Below are positions 45,260-56,409 of a stretch of DNA of 64,000 nucleotides, one piece after another (the stretch's first letter is position 1; each line of letters starts with the position of its first letter). The DNA lies in assembly GCA_038030265.1 (NCBI GenBank), contig CM075943.1:15128001-15192000 (forward strand). The letters run 5' to 3'. This DNA comes from Corythucha ciliata (taxonomy: Eukaryota > Arthropoda > Insecta > Hemiptera > Tingidae). The notes beneath the pieces were generated by a model. That model did no database searches, was not told the DNA's origin, and was given only the letters and a program-made list of their open reading frames with translations. A program made the position numbers and the translations under genes.

Positions 45260-45421
45260 GGGGGTATTCATGCTCAGAAGTTTAACATATGTTATCGACG
45301 AAAACTCGGTTATTTCGTTTTTTTTTTTTTGTTCAGTTTCTCCGTTTCTATGGGCTACACTCATCTGTTCGGAATTTAGCATTTAACAAATACATGGTTT
45401 AACATTTTGCATGAATACCCC
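45260..45421. mobile_element. MITE with GGGGTATTCATGC inverted ends
   Basis: GGGGGTATTCATGC at the left and GCATGAATACCCC at the right, with further pairing inside (GTTTAACAT and ATGTTAAAC-type). Flanked by TATT on both sides (45256-45259 and 45422-45425), a probable 4-bp target duplication. Confidence 0.7.
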
Positions 45422-45689
45422 TATTATTTCATTTATATTTTATTATAATCACGTAAACCATGGGCGTAACCAGAGGGGCGGGCAGGAGTAGGCAGCTGCC
45501 CTCCCCTTCGACTCGAAAGCGCAGATTTAGTGGGGCAGCTGCCCATCCCTATATAGATACGTTCTGAAAATATAAATCCTTCAGGATAACCACATTTTGT
45601 TTCGTCGGCGCTCACATAAAAAAAAAAAAACAATTTCGAGGATTTTTGTTGCTCACAATAAAACGAATTTCGCATGGGTGACATAATTC

Positions 45690-46300
45690 AAAGTCCAATT
45701 TCGCGGTTTTTGCGCCCTAAAATACCGTTTTCGTAGATCTGACACTAGTAAAAAGTCAATTTTTAAGATCTTGCTTCTCTGAACAAAAAATCACCTGAAA
45801 TCCCCAGCTTCGTGGTAAAATTGCCAGTTTTTAGCCAAAATTACAATTTTAGAGCCTACTAAAATCTCCATTTCTGTGCTAAAAACGCCATTTTGGCGTT
45901 TAAGGGCCGGGTCGACAATGTCCGTTTAAGCGTTGTTAAGGGTTTAAACGTTTTTGTATGCAAAATGCTAAATTTTGATTGTAGTATAAGCTCTTAAGCT
46001 CATCTTAAGGATAATCGGAACTGAACCCATACACAGTCAACCCGGGCTTCAATCTCGGTTAAACAGCCATTTTGAGCTAAAATCACCAGATTCTTCCAGG
46101 TGAACCCACTAAATTATTTTTTAAAGTGACATCGCCAGTTTTGCAGTGAGAACATCAGTTTTCAGTTGACAGTTTTGGGGTAAAAACTTAAATTTTAGGT
46201 TAAAACTAGTCAGTTTTGTGGGACAATTGACGTAAAAACGCCAGTTTCGCTGTGATATTGTCAGAACCGCTAGTTTGAGGGTAAAATCGTCAGTTAGGAA
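45690..46300 (+). repeat. Family F array with an inverted-repeat insertion
   Basis: AAAATCGCCAGTTTT-type units continue through this stretch. About 45902-46049 is bounded by AAGGGCCGGGTCGAC and GTCAACCCGGGCTT, probably a small transposon fragment. Confidence 0.5.
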
Positions 46301-46559
46301 AGTTTTTGGGATGAAATCAGTGACGGCGGAAGTGGGGTTCAGGGAGAGCGAATGCTCCCCCAATGGTCTGGTTGGGGGAGCGGTGCTCCCCTTGAATCGC
46401 AAAAAAGAATGGGTTCACTTTAAAAGTGGCTTCTCTAAAAATGATCGATCCACAACAAATTAATTATAAGAGCGTATACAACTTCCTCTTTTTTCTGGCA
46501 GACTTCCTTCGCACAGCTAGAGCGGCCACAGAGTTCGGGGGAGTTATTGCGAATCGGTC

Positions 46560-47640
46560 AATAGTGCGAAATTTTGTTTTTGATGCAGCGAAACCCGCCA
46601 AATTGCGCTTTTTCGGGTGAGCCAGACAACTGAAATTGTTTTGTAATTAGCCAACGCCACGAAATGTTGTTCTTTCGTGGAGCCAGACCCTCGAGATTAG
46701 TTTTGTGAATGAACCAGCTCGGTGACATTTCCTTTATGAAGAAGCTGGAACCTTAAAATTGACTCTTTGGCCCGCCGCAAATTGAGCCCGCGCGTGGGTC
46801 ACCCAAGCTGAAAAAAAAAGTTGAAAATGGACAGTCCCACGCATGGCCTCAATTTGCGGCGGGGTTTAGTGTGGCCAAATCAACGAAATTGTTATTTTTT
46901 TGGCATGCAAATCCTTCGGAATATGTTTTTAACGGGCCAACCGTGCAAAATTCCCCAGACCCGTGACATAATGACTGACATTTGCCCTTCAAAACGAGAG
47001 AAATTGGGTTACCGAATCCGTGAAACTTGAAATTCGAAAGAGCCCACGGAGTTGCTTCATGAAGTCCCCAAAAAGGTGAAATGACCTGATTGAACCCCGT
47101 GAACATTGACTTTTTGAAATTGTTTTTTCGGACCAACCCCGCAAAATTGCGCCTTTTAGGGAGTCAAACATGCGAAATTTAATTTTTTTTTTTTGCATGT
47201 TCAAAAACTGCCAAAATTGCGTTTTTTGATTACCAATTCCACAAAACTTTAATAAAAGGCCGTACCCTATAAATTGGCTTATTGACGCAGTCCTGTAAAA
47301 TTGGCTTTTTGGGTAAGCGAAACCAGAGAAATTGGGTATTGTGACATCTAAATCCACAAAATTTGGGCGTTGAAAGGGTCAAACCGACAAAATTGGACTT
47401 TTTAAAGCGCCAAATCCCAGAAAAGTGAGATCAAAGCTAGTGAACCGCAAGTTCTAGCCATCGGTGTGAACAAGACCTCGAAGACGAGGAAGGTGACTCG
47501 GGAATCAACTGTTTTTCGTCTCCCAGGTGGGCTTTTTGGGTGAGCTTCTGCGATATCCAAATCGGTAAAATTTGGGTTTTGGCAGGCTAACCCCACGAAA
47601 ATGATTTATTGAAGCGCCAAATCGGAATTTGGGTTGGAAT
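46560..47640 (+). repeat. Family E degenerate array
   Basis: Units of CGAAATTGGGTTTTTGGGTGAGCCAAAC type. Within it, CAAATTGAGCC near 46778 and GGCTCAATTTGC..GG near 46846 form a short inverted pair around GCCCGCGCGTGGG. No coding evidence. Confidence 0.6.
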
Positions 47641-47859
47641 TATTAGTGAAAAAGCATTTCAGGGTCTCTAGTGCACCGATAGTGCGGGGACGGAGTGCCT
47701 CTGAGCGCACTTATTCGGGGCCCTCGAAAACCTTTCAGATGGAATAATGGAGTGTTTTAGGTTGATAAGGTGTGAAAGTAGCAATAATATGTAGTAGTCA
47801 GCACGGGCTCGGTTTTTTTCAAGACCTTTCCTACGGAGACATACCTAGATATTCAAGTA

Positions 47860-48500
47860 AATACCACTAAATTACTTTTAAAATTGAGAAAACCCACTAA
47901 TACGTGTTTGAAATTGAGAAAAAGTGCTCTTCGGTAGCTAAAGTTGAGAAAATCGAAAATTTCCAGCTTAAGATGAATCGCTGTGATTTGCGCCTATGAA
48001 AAATCAGAAAAAGCGCTAATTGACAGGTGAAGTTGAGAAAACTTCAATTCGCCTATTCTTGAGGCAACTTTACAGGTAAAACGCTGCTGTGTGGGTAAAA
48101 ATTAGAGTAAAATATTAGTTGAGATAGTTGACAAAAAGACTAATTCGCAGATAGAATTGAGAAAATGTGCCGGTTCGATGTTAAATTTAATAAAAAGCGT
48201 TAATTCGCTACACTAATTCGCGGATTCGTGGGGAAACTTCGTATAGCTCGAATTGTGAGAAAGCGCCATTTCGTGGCTAAAAGTTTATAAAAAGTGCCGA
48301 TGCTCAAAATGAAGAAAAACACTAATTCGCAGAGAAAATTGAGAAAACGTGTTAATCCGGGGATGAAATTGAGAAAATGAGCAAATTTACGGTCAAAACT
48401 GAAAAAAGGGCTCATTTTCACCTAAGATTGAAAAAGAAAACACCAACTGGTGGTTTCCTGAGGCAACTTCGTGACTAAAATTGAGAAAAATACGTATTCT
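47860..48500 (-). repeat. Family A array, minus orientation
   Basis: GCTAATTCGCAG.TAAAATTGAGAAAA-type units, ending with the GAGGCAACTTCGTGACTAAA marker near 48463. Confidence 0.65.
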
Positions 48501-48765
48501 TTAACTCTACGTAGAAAGTATATTCCTTAAATATTGAGGGACCTATTAAAGGGCCTTCTACAGAGGTTTCCGCACCCCGGACCACGATAGGAGTAGGAAC
48601 AGAGTATCGCGAGTTTTGTGGTAAAATAACCCATTTTGGGGTAAAATATTTATTCGTTCCAAGTCAACCCCGCAAAATTGTCTTTTCAGGGTGTCATTCC
48701 CACGGAATTGGATTTTTGAATGCGCAAAAGCCATGTAATTGAATAAAAAGCGCTAACTCATTGCT

Positions 48766-49024
48766 ACATATCGTCGGCTAAGGCGTGATACCTCGTAAGT
48801 GACAATTTGGCGAAAAATAGGTTTTGGTATCACATTTTTCGTTAGATACCTAACTTGATTAACATAAATTTTGTTTTCAAGATAATCAATATAATTTTTT
48901 TATGGGAGAATTGCCAAAAATTTGAAATTAATCTACAAATAGGGATTTTTAAAATGATTTTTTGTTCTCCTGTAAAGTTTGGTTTTTGGACATACGAGGT
49001 ATCACGCCTTAGCCGACGATATGT
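48766..49024. mobile_element. MITE with near-perfect inverted ends of about 32 bp
   Basis: ACATATCGTCGGCTAAGGCG at the left end and CGCCTTAGCCGACGATATGT at the right end, with the pairing continuing through GTGATACCTCGTA. The centre is AT-rich without a real ORF. Length 259 bp. The target duplication is unclear because the ends themselves read as a palindrome. Confidence 0.8.
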
Positions 49025-50270
49025 GAATACATCGCCAATTAGCTGCTAAAACGAAAAAACAGGCCTAATTCGCAGTTAAAATTGAGATAAATCGCTATAA
49101 TTCACTGCTGAAATTTAAATAAAAGCGCAAATTTGATGCTAATAGAATAATAACGCTTATTTGCTTCTAAAAAGTAAAAAATGCGTTAATTCACGGCTAA
49201 AATTCATAAAAAGCGCTAATTCGTCGCTATAGGCCCGTTCACAAGCTCTATGTTTTCTTTGTGTGGTGTTCATGGTCTATGCAACCTATCAAAATGCTTC
49301 ATTTTTCTTGGGAATAAATTTGTTTGGTTGCATAGACTCCACAGCTTGTGAACGGGCCTTAAATATGAAAACTTCGCTTATCCGTTTCTAAAGAGTATGA
49401 AATGTGCTGATTCACCGCTAAAATTGGAAAAAATCGCTAATACGCAGCTAAAATTCTCAGCGAAAATGGAGAAAAACTGCCCTGAGAGAACGCCAATCCG
49501 CAATTTCCGGAGGCAACTTCATGGCTGTAATTGAGAGAAATAGCGCCGACTCGTTGGTTTACATTGCCAAGACGCTGATAAAATGGAGAAAAGGCGCTAA
49601 TTCACAGCTAAAATTCAGAAAAATCGCCGATTAGCTGCTAAAATAGAGGGAAACGATAATTCACTGCTCAAATTGTGAAACAACGCTGGAGATGGAGAAA
49701 ATGCGTTATAATTCGCTGTTAACGGAGAAAAAGTGCTAATGCGCTGCTAAAAATGGAGAGAAAGCGCTAAATCATAGCTAAAATATGAAAGCGCCGCTAA
49801 TTTGCTGCTAAACTTAAGAACAAACACTAATTCGTGGATATAAATATGAAGACATCATTGCTCTAGTGATTCGCACAAGCGCTAATTCGTGATTAGATAG
49901 GAAGTCATCGCTAAACTAAAGAAAATGTGCTAATGCACGGTTAAATAATTGAGAAAAATTACTAACTCGTCGCTACATGTGCATACCTCGCTAATCCGCT
50001 TCTAAAGCCCTATTTAGATGCTAAAATGAAGAAAGTGCGCTAATTCATGGCTGAAATTGAGAGAATGTTTTAATTCGTCGCTGCATACGTGAATACGTCG
50101 TCGCTAATCCGCTTCTAAAATGGATAAAAAGTGGTATTTTACTGCGAAAATAGAAAAAAAATCGATAATCCGCAGTTAAACCGCTAATTCCCGGAAAAAA
50201 TGGTGAAATTGACAAAACACGAATTCGTTGGTATATGTACCTAAATACATTGCCAAGTCGTTGAGAAAAA
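49025..50270 (-). repeat. Family A array, minus orientation, with a MITE
   Basis: GCTAATTCGC(A/T)GCTAAAAT-type units, including the marker TTTCCGGAGGCAACTTCATG near 49506. Interrupted by the MITE at 49231-49359. Confidence 0.65.
49231..49359. mobile_element. MITE with AGGCCCGTTCACAAGCT ends
   Basis: AGGCCCGTTCACAAGCT at the left pairs with AGCTTGTGAACGGGCCT at the right. Length 129 bp. Internal TCTATGCAACCTATCAAAAT also occurs near 58170, where a fragment of the same family lies next to the BEL element. Confidence 0.78.
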
Positions 50271-50279
50271 GTCATTTTT

Positions 50280-50750
50280 GGCGTGAAATCGCCTATTATT
50301 TTGTAAAATCGTCAAATTTTGGGATGAATTCGTCAGTTCTGTGGTGAAAATCACCGGTTTTCAAGGTAGAGTCGTTTTTTTCCCCCCTAAAATTATGCAT
50401 TTTGGGAAAAACTTTATTTACAGTGTGACGTTGTCAAGTTTTGGAGTAAAATATTCAATTTTTGGGAGAAAACGTCGTTTTGGGTGTAGAATATACATTT
50501 TTTAAATGGAGCAGAAAAATTGAGGTTTATATTTTTAAATCGCCAGTTTGGTACGACACGTCTTCTTTTGATGGGGGGGGGGGGGGTAACACGATAGTTG
50601 AAGGGGTTCGTAAAATCTTTGGCGAGAAATCGAACGGTTTTTGAGTAATATCGCCACTTAAAGTCAGCAGTTTTTAATGCACATGCAGAGTGGACATATT
50701 TTGGTAAAGATAATTCGTTTTAGGGTGAAATTATCAATTTTGGGGTGAAG
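50280..50750 (+). repeat. Family F array
   Basis: GTGAAATCG...TTTTGGGGTAAAAT-type units with a 12-base poly-G run near 50575. It ends near a GC-rich GGCCCC block (50760-50820) that looks like a transposon end but cannot be assigned. Confidence 0.5.
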
Positions 50751-50875
50751 CCAGTAGCGTACCGTTGTAGAGGCGAGGGGTGCGGACCGCCCCGGGCCCC
50801 CTGATAGCCTGGGGCCCCGAAAAGCTTAAGTAAGGAAAAATGAGGATTTTTAGGTTCATTCATGTGAAAAGGTTG

Positions 50876-51045
50876 GACAGCGATTTACTGGCTCCTTTCT
50901 ACGAATTTCAGTCTACATCCGACCTGGAGAATATAACGTTACAACTGATATCAGCAAAGTTTGTGGGCTGACTATTCGATTGAGCCCCCGAGAGTGCTAT
51001 TCTGGTGGCTGAAATACAAAAATTTGCGCCTTCTTGAGGAAAATT
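50876..51045 (-). repeat. Core segment of family A foldback, copy 3
   Basis: Read on the minus strand it shows CACCAGAATAGCACTCTCG, CTTTGCTGATATCAG, TAACGTT, CTGAAATTCGTAGAAAGGAG and CGCTGTCCAACC, as in copies 1 and 2. Family A units follow on the right in - orientation, so relative to the core the array side is the same as in the other copies. Confidence 0.75.
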
Positions 51046-53440
51046 CATGGATAAAATAGAGAAAAATAGACCGTCACCAGTTTCGTTAGGTCCTTACAAG
51101 CGCACTAATGTACTGATAGGTAATTTAGAACTGGCTGACGCGGCAAAAACTTAGGAAAAAGCGCTAATATTCATGGCTATAATTGCGAAAAAGCGGTAAT
51201 ATTCGTGACTATAACTGCGAAAAAGCGCTGATTTGTGGTCTCACGTTGCAACTTCCAGACAGAGATTGAGAAAAAATAGTAGGTTCGCAGTATATAACGG
51301 CCATTCCGCGGATAAAATGCTGAAATCAATGCATAAGTGTTGTTTTTGGGCCAAGCACGCGGCTACAATTGAGAATGCACGCTACTAATTCAAGGCTGTA
51401 CAAGTAAAAAGAAAAAGAAAAGAAGAAAAAAAGCAAAAACAAAAAAAAACAACAAAAAAAAACAAAACATCTCGGCTAATATTAACAAAAACAACGCTAA
51501 TTTGGATTAAAATTGGGCAAAAAAGGCAAATTCACAACTGAAATGGCGAAAAGAGATGCTAATTCACAGCAAAATTATCAGAAAACGCTATTTCACAGCT
51601 GAAATGGAGAAAAAATCACCAATTCGCGGATAAAGATGAGGATGGACATGAAAATGAAAAAAAACCACTAATTCGCGGCTGAAAGTGAGAAAACGCAAAT
51701 CTGTATATCTTCTGAAAGATTCGAGGCACAAACTGAGAACCAGCGCTAAACCATAGCAGAAAGTAGAAAAAAATTGGTTATGTGGGGCTAAAATCTAAAA
51801 AACAATGCGGCTAAAATTGAAAAAAATATTAATTAGAGTGGCTAGCATTAAGAAAAACACTAATTTTCAACTCAAACTGAGAAAAAGTGCTAATTCGCTA
51901 CAAAAAATTAAATCTGTAGCTGAAAATGAGAAAAACGATGATTCGTGGCTAAAATTGAGGAAAAGCGCTAACCCGTGGCCAAAATTGGGGAAAATCACTA
52001 AAAGTTCGAGGCTAAAACTAAACAATAAACGCTAATCCATAGCGAAAATTGAAGGAAAAAAATATCAAAGTGGGACTGAAATGTGAAAAAAAAACAAAAC
52101 AAAAAAAAAAAAAAAAACGCAGCTAATATTGAAAACATTCACTAATGCACACACTAAACTCTAGTTTTCATCTCAAGTAGGGAAAAAGTGCTATTCCCGG
52201 CTAAAAATCGAGGAAAACGCTAAAATTGAGAAAATTCGCGAATTCACAGGCTAAAAACGCTTCTACGCATCTAAAAGTAAAAAAATGGACTAATTCGCGG
52301 CTAAAATTGAGTAAAAACATTTGCGGATAAAGTGGTTAAGACTTTCTAATTCCGCCATCTCGGCTTCTGAGGGCAACTTTGTGACTGAAGTTGAGAAAAA
52401 CGTCAAATTCATGGCTATAAGTAAAAAAAAAACACTGATTCACGGCTAGAACAGAGAAGAAGCGCTAATCCATAGTAAACATTTTAAAAAATGCTAATGC
52501 GGTGCTAAAATAGAGAAGAACCCGCTAATTTCCAGCTAATATTGGGAAAATCAGTAATTATTTGGCTAAAATTAAGAGAAAGGTTAATTTTCAGCCTGAA
52601 TTGAAAAAAAAAGTGCTAATACGCTGCCAAAAATGGAAAAATGGCCAATTTGCACTTAAAATATTGGAAAACGCCAATTCGTGGTTAAAATGAACAGAAT
52701 TAGCTAACTTACGGGTTAGAAACGCTACTACGCTGCTAAAATTACGAAAAAGCGCTAATTCACGGCTGAAATTGAGTATATTCGCGGCTTCCTCGGTCAA
52801 CTTTGAGGCTAAAATTGAGAAATATTATGGCGCCAATATTATGGCTATGGGTGAAAAACCCGCAAATTCGCGGCTAAAATTATTATATATATTATTGTTA
52901 TATTATATATATTATTATTATATTATATATATTATTATAAGAGTTATGGTTATGGTGAACATAAAAATGCTAATTTGTCGTAAACATTTAGAAAAAACCG
53001 CTATTTTGCGGATAATATATTGAGTAAAACGCTAATTTTCAGCTCAAACGGAGTAAAGTGCTAATTCCCTGGTCCCTGCAAGGAAAAATCGCTAAGTTGC
53101 AGCTAAAATTGTGGAAAACGCCAACTCGTGAAAAAGTTGAGAAACATCGCTGATTCACACTCACAGGGTTAAAAACTACTTTGTTGTTAGAATTGAGAAA
53201 AAGCGCGTGTTTAGGTCTATAAGGTGGGGGGGGGGATTACCCACTAATCCGTGGCTAATTTGCGCTAAATTGCGGCGAAAAGCTCCAATTTGCTGAAAAA
53301 GTTGACCAAAAGCGCTCATTCGCGGCTAAACTGAAGAAATTCGCGGCTTAAACTTGGCATAAGCACTGTTTGGCGGATAGGTTGTGAAAATAGCGGTGAT
53401 TTGCCTAAAATAAGAAAAAGGCCTCGGCTACAATTAGGAA
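51046..53440 (-). repeat. Family A array, minus orientation, long
   Basis: About 60-70 degenerate units of GCTAATTCGCGGCTAAAATTGAGAAAAA. Contains A-rich runs near 51410-51470 and 52090-52120 and an AT microsatellite at about 52878-52935. Marker units GGCAACTTTG occur near 52370 and 52800. Confidence 0.75.
52878..52935. repeat. AT microsatellite
   Basis: ATTATTATATATATTATTAT-type tract inside the family A array. Confidence 0.85.
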
Positions 53441-53914
53441 AAGGCCTTAGCGGTTACCAACAATAGAGGTTTATATTAGGCATGTATAATTAGAGACTTT
53501 GAGGGGCCTGATACGTGTAGGGCCGCCAGAGGGTGAAGCCTTGGGGTTTTAAAATCGCCAGTTGTGATGTGTACTCTTTACTTTTTCGGCTTGGCGTGAA
53601 ATCGTCTTGTTTTAAAGTAAAATATTCAGTTAACAGTTATAGAGGGAAACTCCTCAGTTTTGGATTAAAAGACGTCAGTTTTGGGTTTAAAAACGTCAGT
53701 TTTGAGTTGCAACTTTAGTAACGTTTTTTTTTTTGTTTTTTTTTTTTCCGTTGTCACTCATCAAGCTCTACCTAGCGGTTCTTTGGGGCCACAATTTGGT
53801 TTCGTAGCGACTGCGCTTCACGATCATGTTTCTGTCCTCTTGGCTCCTGAGAGAGAATGTCAAACGTCCTTGTCTTGTTGTTATGTTAACCAGCTGATAA
53901 AGCGCAATAGTATT

Positions 53915-54045
53915 CTCTGGAGAATTTTTAAAAGGAATTTGTACTTATTTCAAATTATTAACATTTATTCAGATATTTTCGAAGAGGTAGGGCATCTTTA
54001 TTTTTAAGTCCCCCGGAACAAATTCCTTTTAAATTTCTAGGGATT
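53915..54045. repeat. Inverted repeat upstream of the SH2 exon
   Basis: AATTTTTAAAAGGAATTTGT near 53923 pairs with ACAAATTCCTTTTAAATTT near 54018. The stem is about 19 bp with a loop of about 75 bp. It may be a small element or part of the 5' region of the next gene. Confidence 0.5.
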
Positions 54046-54231
54046 CGTTTGATAGTGAGTTTGTGACATTGTTGTTGTTATTGTCCACGCCGCAGGTGTC
54101 TGATGTACATTTTTAACGGGTGAGTGTAATAATACTGAACAAAGATCAGGGGTTTTTCGAAACAGTTTGTCAAAGAGTTAAGTACCTGAGTGTTTTCATC
54201 TTGTTGACAGAGGTGTGCGCCTTGAAAAGAC

Positions 54232-54307
54232 ATGTCTAATGACCCGGATGTCTCTTGGTATCACGGGAATTTGACTCGAGAGGAGGCTGAATATTTGCTT
54301 AAAGCTG
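54232..54307 (+). CDS. First coding exon of an SH2-domain protein (partial)
   Basis: The acceptor TTGTTGACAG at 54201-54210 starts the exon. ATG at 54232 opens 25 codons ending AEYLLKA, then G/GTAATG. The sequence MSNDPDVSWYHGNLTREEAE is the canonical start of an SH2 domain (W-Y-H-G-x-L/I-x-R-x-x-A-E), which binds phosphotyrosine. An SH2 domain directly at the N-terminus limits the options to adaptor-type or SHIP/SHP-like proteins, but one exon cannot decide. No continuation of the type GLFLVRES was found downstream to 64000, so the next intron may exceed 9.7 kb. Confidence 0.65.
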
Positions 54308-54529
54308 GTAATGATTAATTTTATTATTTAATTTATTCATAAATTGTATGTTTTGTTTCGCGCTACGCTTTATTTAAGTGAGACGCGTGTTGTTATCTAT
54401 TGGGGTCAGTCCTAGGACTAGTCTTCTTCAACGTGTCTCTCTGTTAAATAATCCGCGGGGGTTCGTAAAATAGGCGTTTCACTGTTTCAGTACACTCAGC
54501 CTGCTATTGGAGGCCCGGCATTGTCTATT

Positions 54530-55670
54530 TCGTGTCGTGGGCTTCGGAGCAAAACTTCGAATATTGAAAGTTTTAAGGCGTATGGTTGTTACAGGGCACG
54601 AATCGTCAGTTTAGCCATTTTCAATGGTGTGGAACGGTCTATTTGGCCACTTTTAGAGCGCGAATGCACAGTTTTGGCAATTTTCAAGGCACAAATTGTC
54701 AGTTCAAACATTTTCATGGCGTGAATCGTCAGTTTAGCCATTTTTAAGGCACATACAGTCATTTTTGCATTTTTTTGGGTGCGAATAACCAGTTGGTCTT
54801 TCTTAGCCTGTAAGGCGCAAAATTGTATCCAATATTTGTAAGAAAACAGTCAGATTTGCAATTTTTTTTATACGCGAATAGTCCGCCAAGCTATTCACTG
54901 GGCCGAACCCAGTCAGCCACTTTGGCGTCAGTTTGCCATTTTTGTTGTCACTTTGGTTATTTTAGAAGTGAAAATCGTCAGTTTTACCATTTCGAGATGC
55001 TACGAATCATCACTTGAAGCATCGCGCGCGTGTCGTCATTTTAGCCATTTATAGGGCGCGAATTGACTCTTTCCACAGGACTCATCGTCAGTAAAGTCAA
55101 GTTATAGGGTGCGAGCGGTTAGTTTAGCCGTTAATAAGGCACGAATTGTCAGATTCACTATTTTGTTTTGTACAAATGGACAGTTTTGCCATTTTCAAAG
55201 CGCGGATCGTCAGTTTTGCAATTTTAGGGCACGAATGGTCATTTTTCTTTTTTAAGATTGGCTATTTTCACACCACTAATTGTCAGTTTAGCCATTTTAA
55301 AGTAGCGAATCGTCAGTTTTACTATTAAGGGGCGCAAATAGTCAATTTAGCAGTTTTTAGCCATTTTTAGTAGAGCGAAGGCCAAATAGTCATGGTAACC
55401 TTCTCACGGTCATTTTTTTGGGCACAGATCGGACAGTTTAGCCACTTTCAAGGGACGAAAAAGTTCTTTAGGCTTTGCAGAAGGCGTGAATGACCACTTT
55501 GGACATTTTAAGGCGGAAAAAATTTGAAGATTGAAATTTTTAGTTTGTTGTAGGTTATGAATTGTCAGTTTAGCCATTTTAAATGGTGTGCGGAATTGTC
55601 TATTTGGCCATTTCCCAACCGAATCTGATCCCGAGAGGTGGGCGGGTCCTATTTCCAGAATTCTGCTACG
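54530..55670 (+). repeat. Family B array
   Basis: GCGAATCGTCAGTTTAGCCATTTT-type units. A TAGTAGAGCGAAGG core-like piece at 55365 matches the start of the family B core. It lies in the presumed first intron of the SH2 gene. Confidence 0.7.
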
Positions 55671-55679
55671 CCTCATTGA

Positions 55680-56400
55680 AATCGTTTCGGCGCCACTGTT
55701 GCTAGGTACCTCAATCTGTACTTCTTAGAAACTCCAAAACCCACAATTTTTGAATTCAAAGAGTTTTGGTTTAAATAAGCCCAAAATCTATGTTTTTTAG
55801 TCTCAGTGACGTCGGACTGCGTTTTTAGATCGAGAACGATCCGACAAAGTTTTTTCCGCTCGTGGTGTCCTTCATTAATGACTGAAAACCGCGGCGCTGT
55901 TTTGGGGAACCCAACGGCCGAGGCATTCCAGGGCTCTGCATAGCAGAGCTCTCTGTAGCAGTCATTTTTGCTTTAGCTCTCTCCCTCGAGACCAATTTCA
56001 TCCACGAAACTCCAACAAAACATTTTGTGAGTGTCTATCCACGACGATTGACCATTTTTCTACAGTGACTCACAGCCGGCTGCGAGGAATCGGCTCATTT
56101 AAACTCAAAGCAGCGCTGATTCCACGTCGAACAATTTTGCGACGGTCATCTTCCCCTCCCCCCCCTATTCCTTACTTATTCGGACCTATTTGTCCGAACG
56201 TCGTTAGCTTAATCGACCGATTTTTTGTGACTCTTCAAAAGAGTGACCTGCTTCGTGGCGTTCCTTGGCTCTTTTCTCCCGTGGCTAAAAGGAAGAGGCC
56301 GTAAAGAAACCCAGGAAGGAACGCGACCAAAAGCTGAGTCTTGGCGAAGAGGAATAAGAGTAGAATGAGAACCTGGCACATTATTTTGGGATGCCACCAC
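55680..56400. other. Unique-looking stretch, nothing recognised
   Basis: No phrase repeats, no recognisable exon. A short palindrome GGGCTCTGCATAGCAGAGCTC lies near 55931 and a poly-C tract near 56158. ORFs of 60-80 residues on either strand show no known domain. Confidence 0.4.
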
Positions 56401-56409
56401 CAGTGACCA

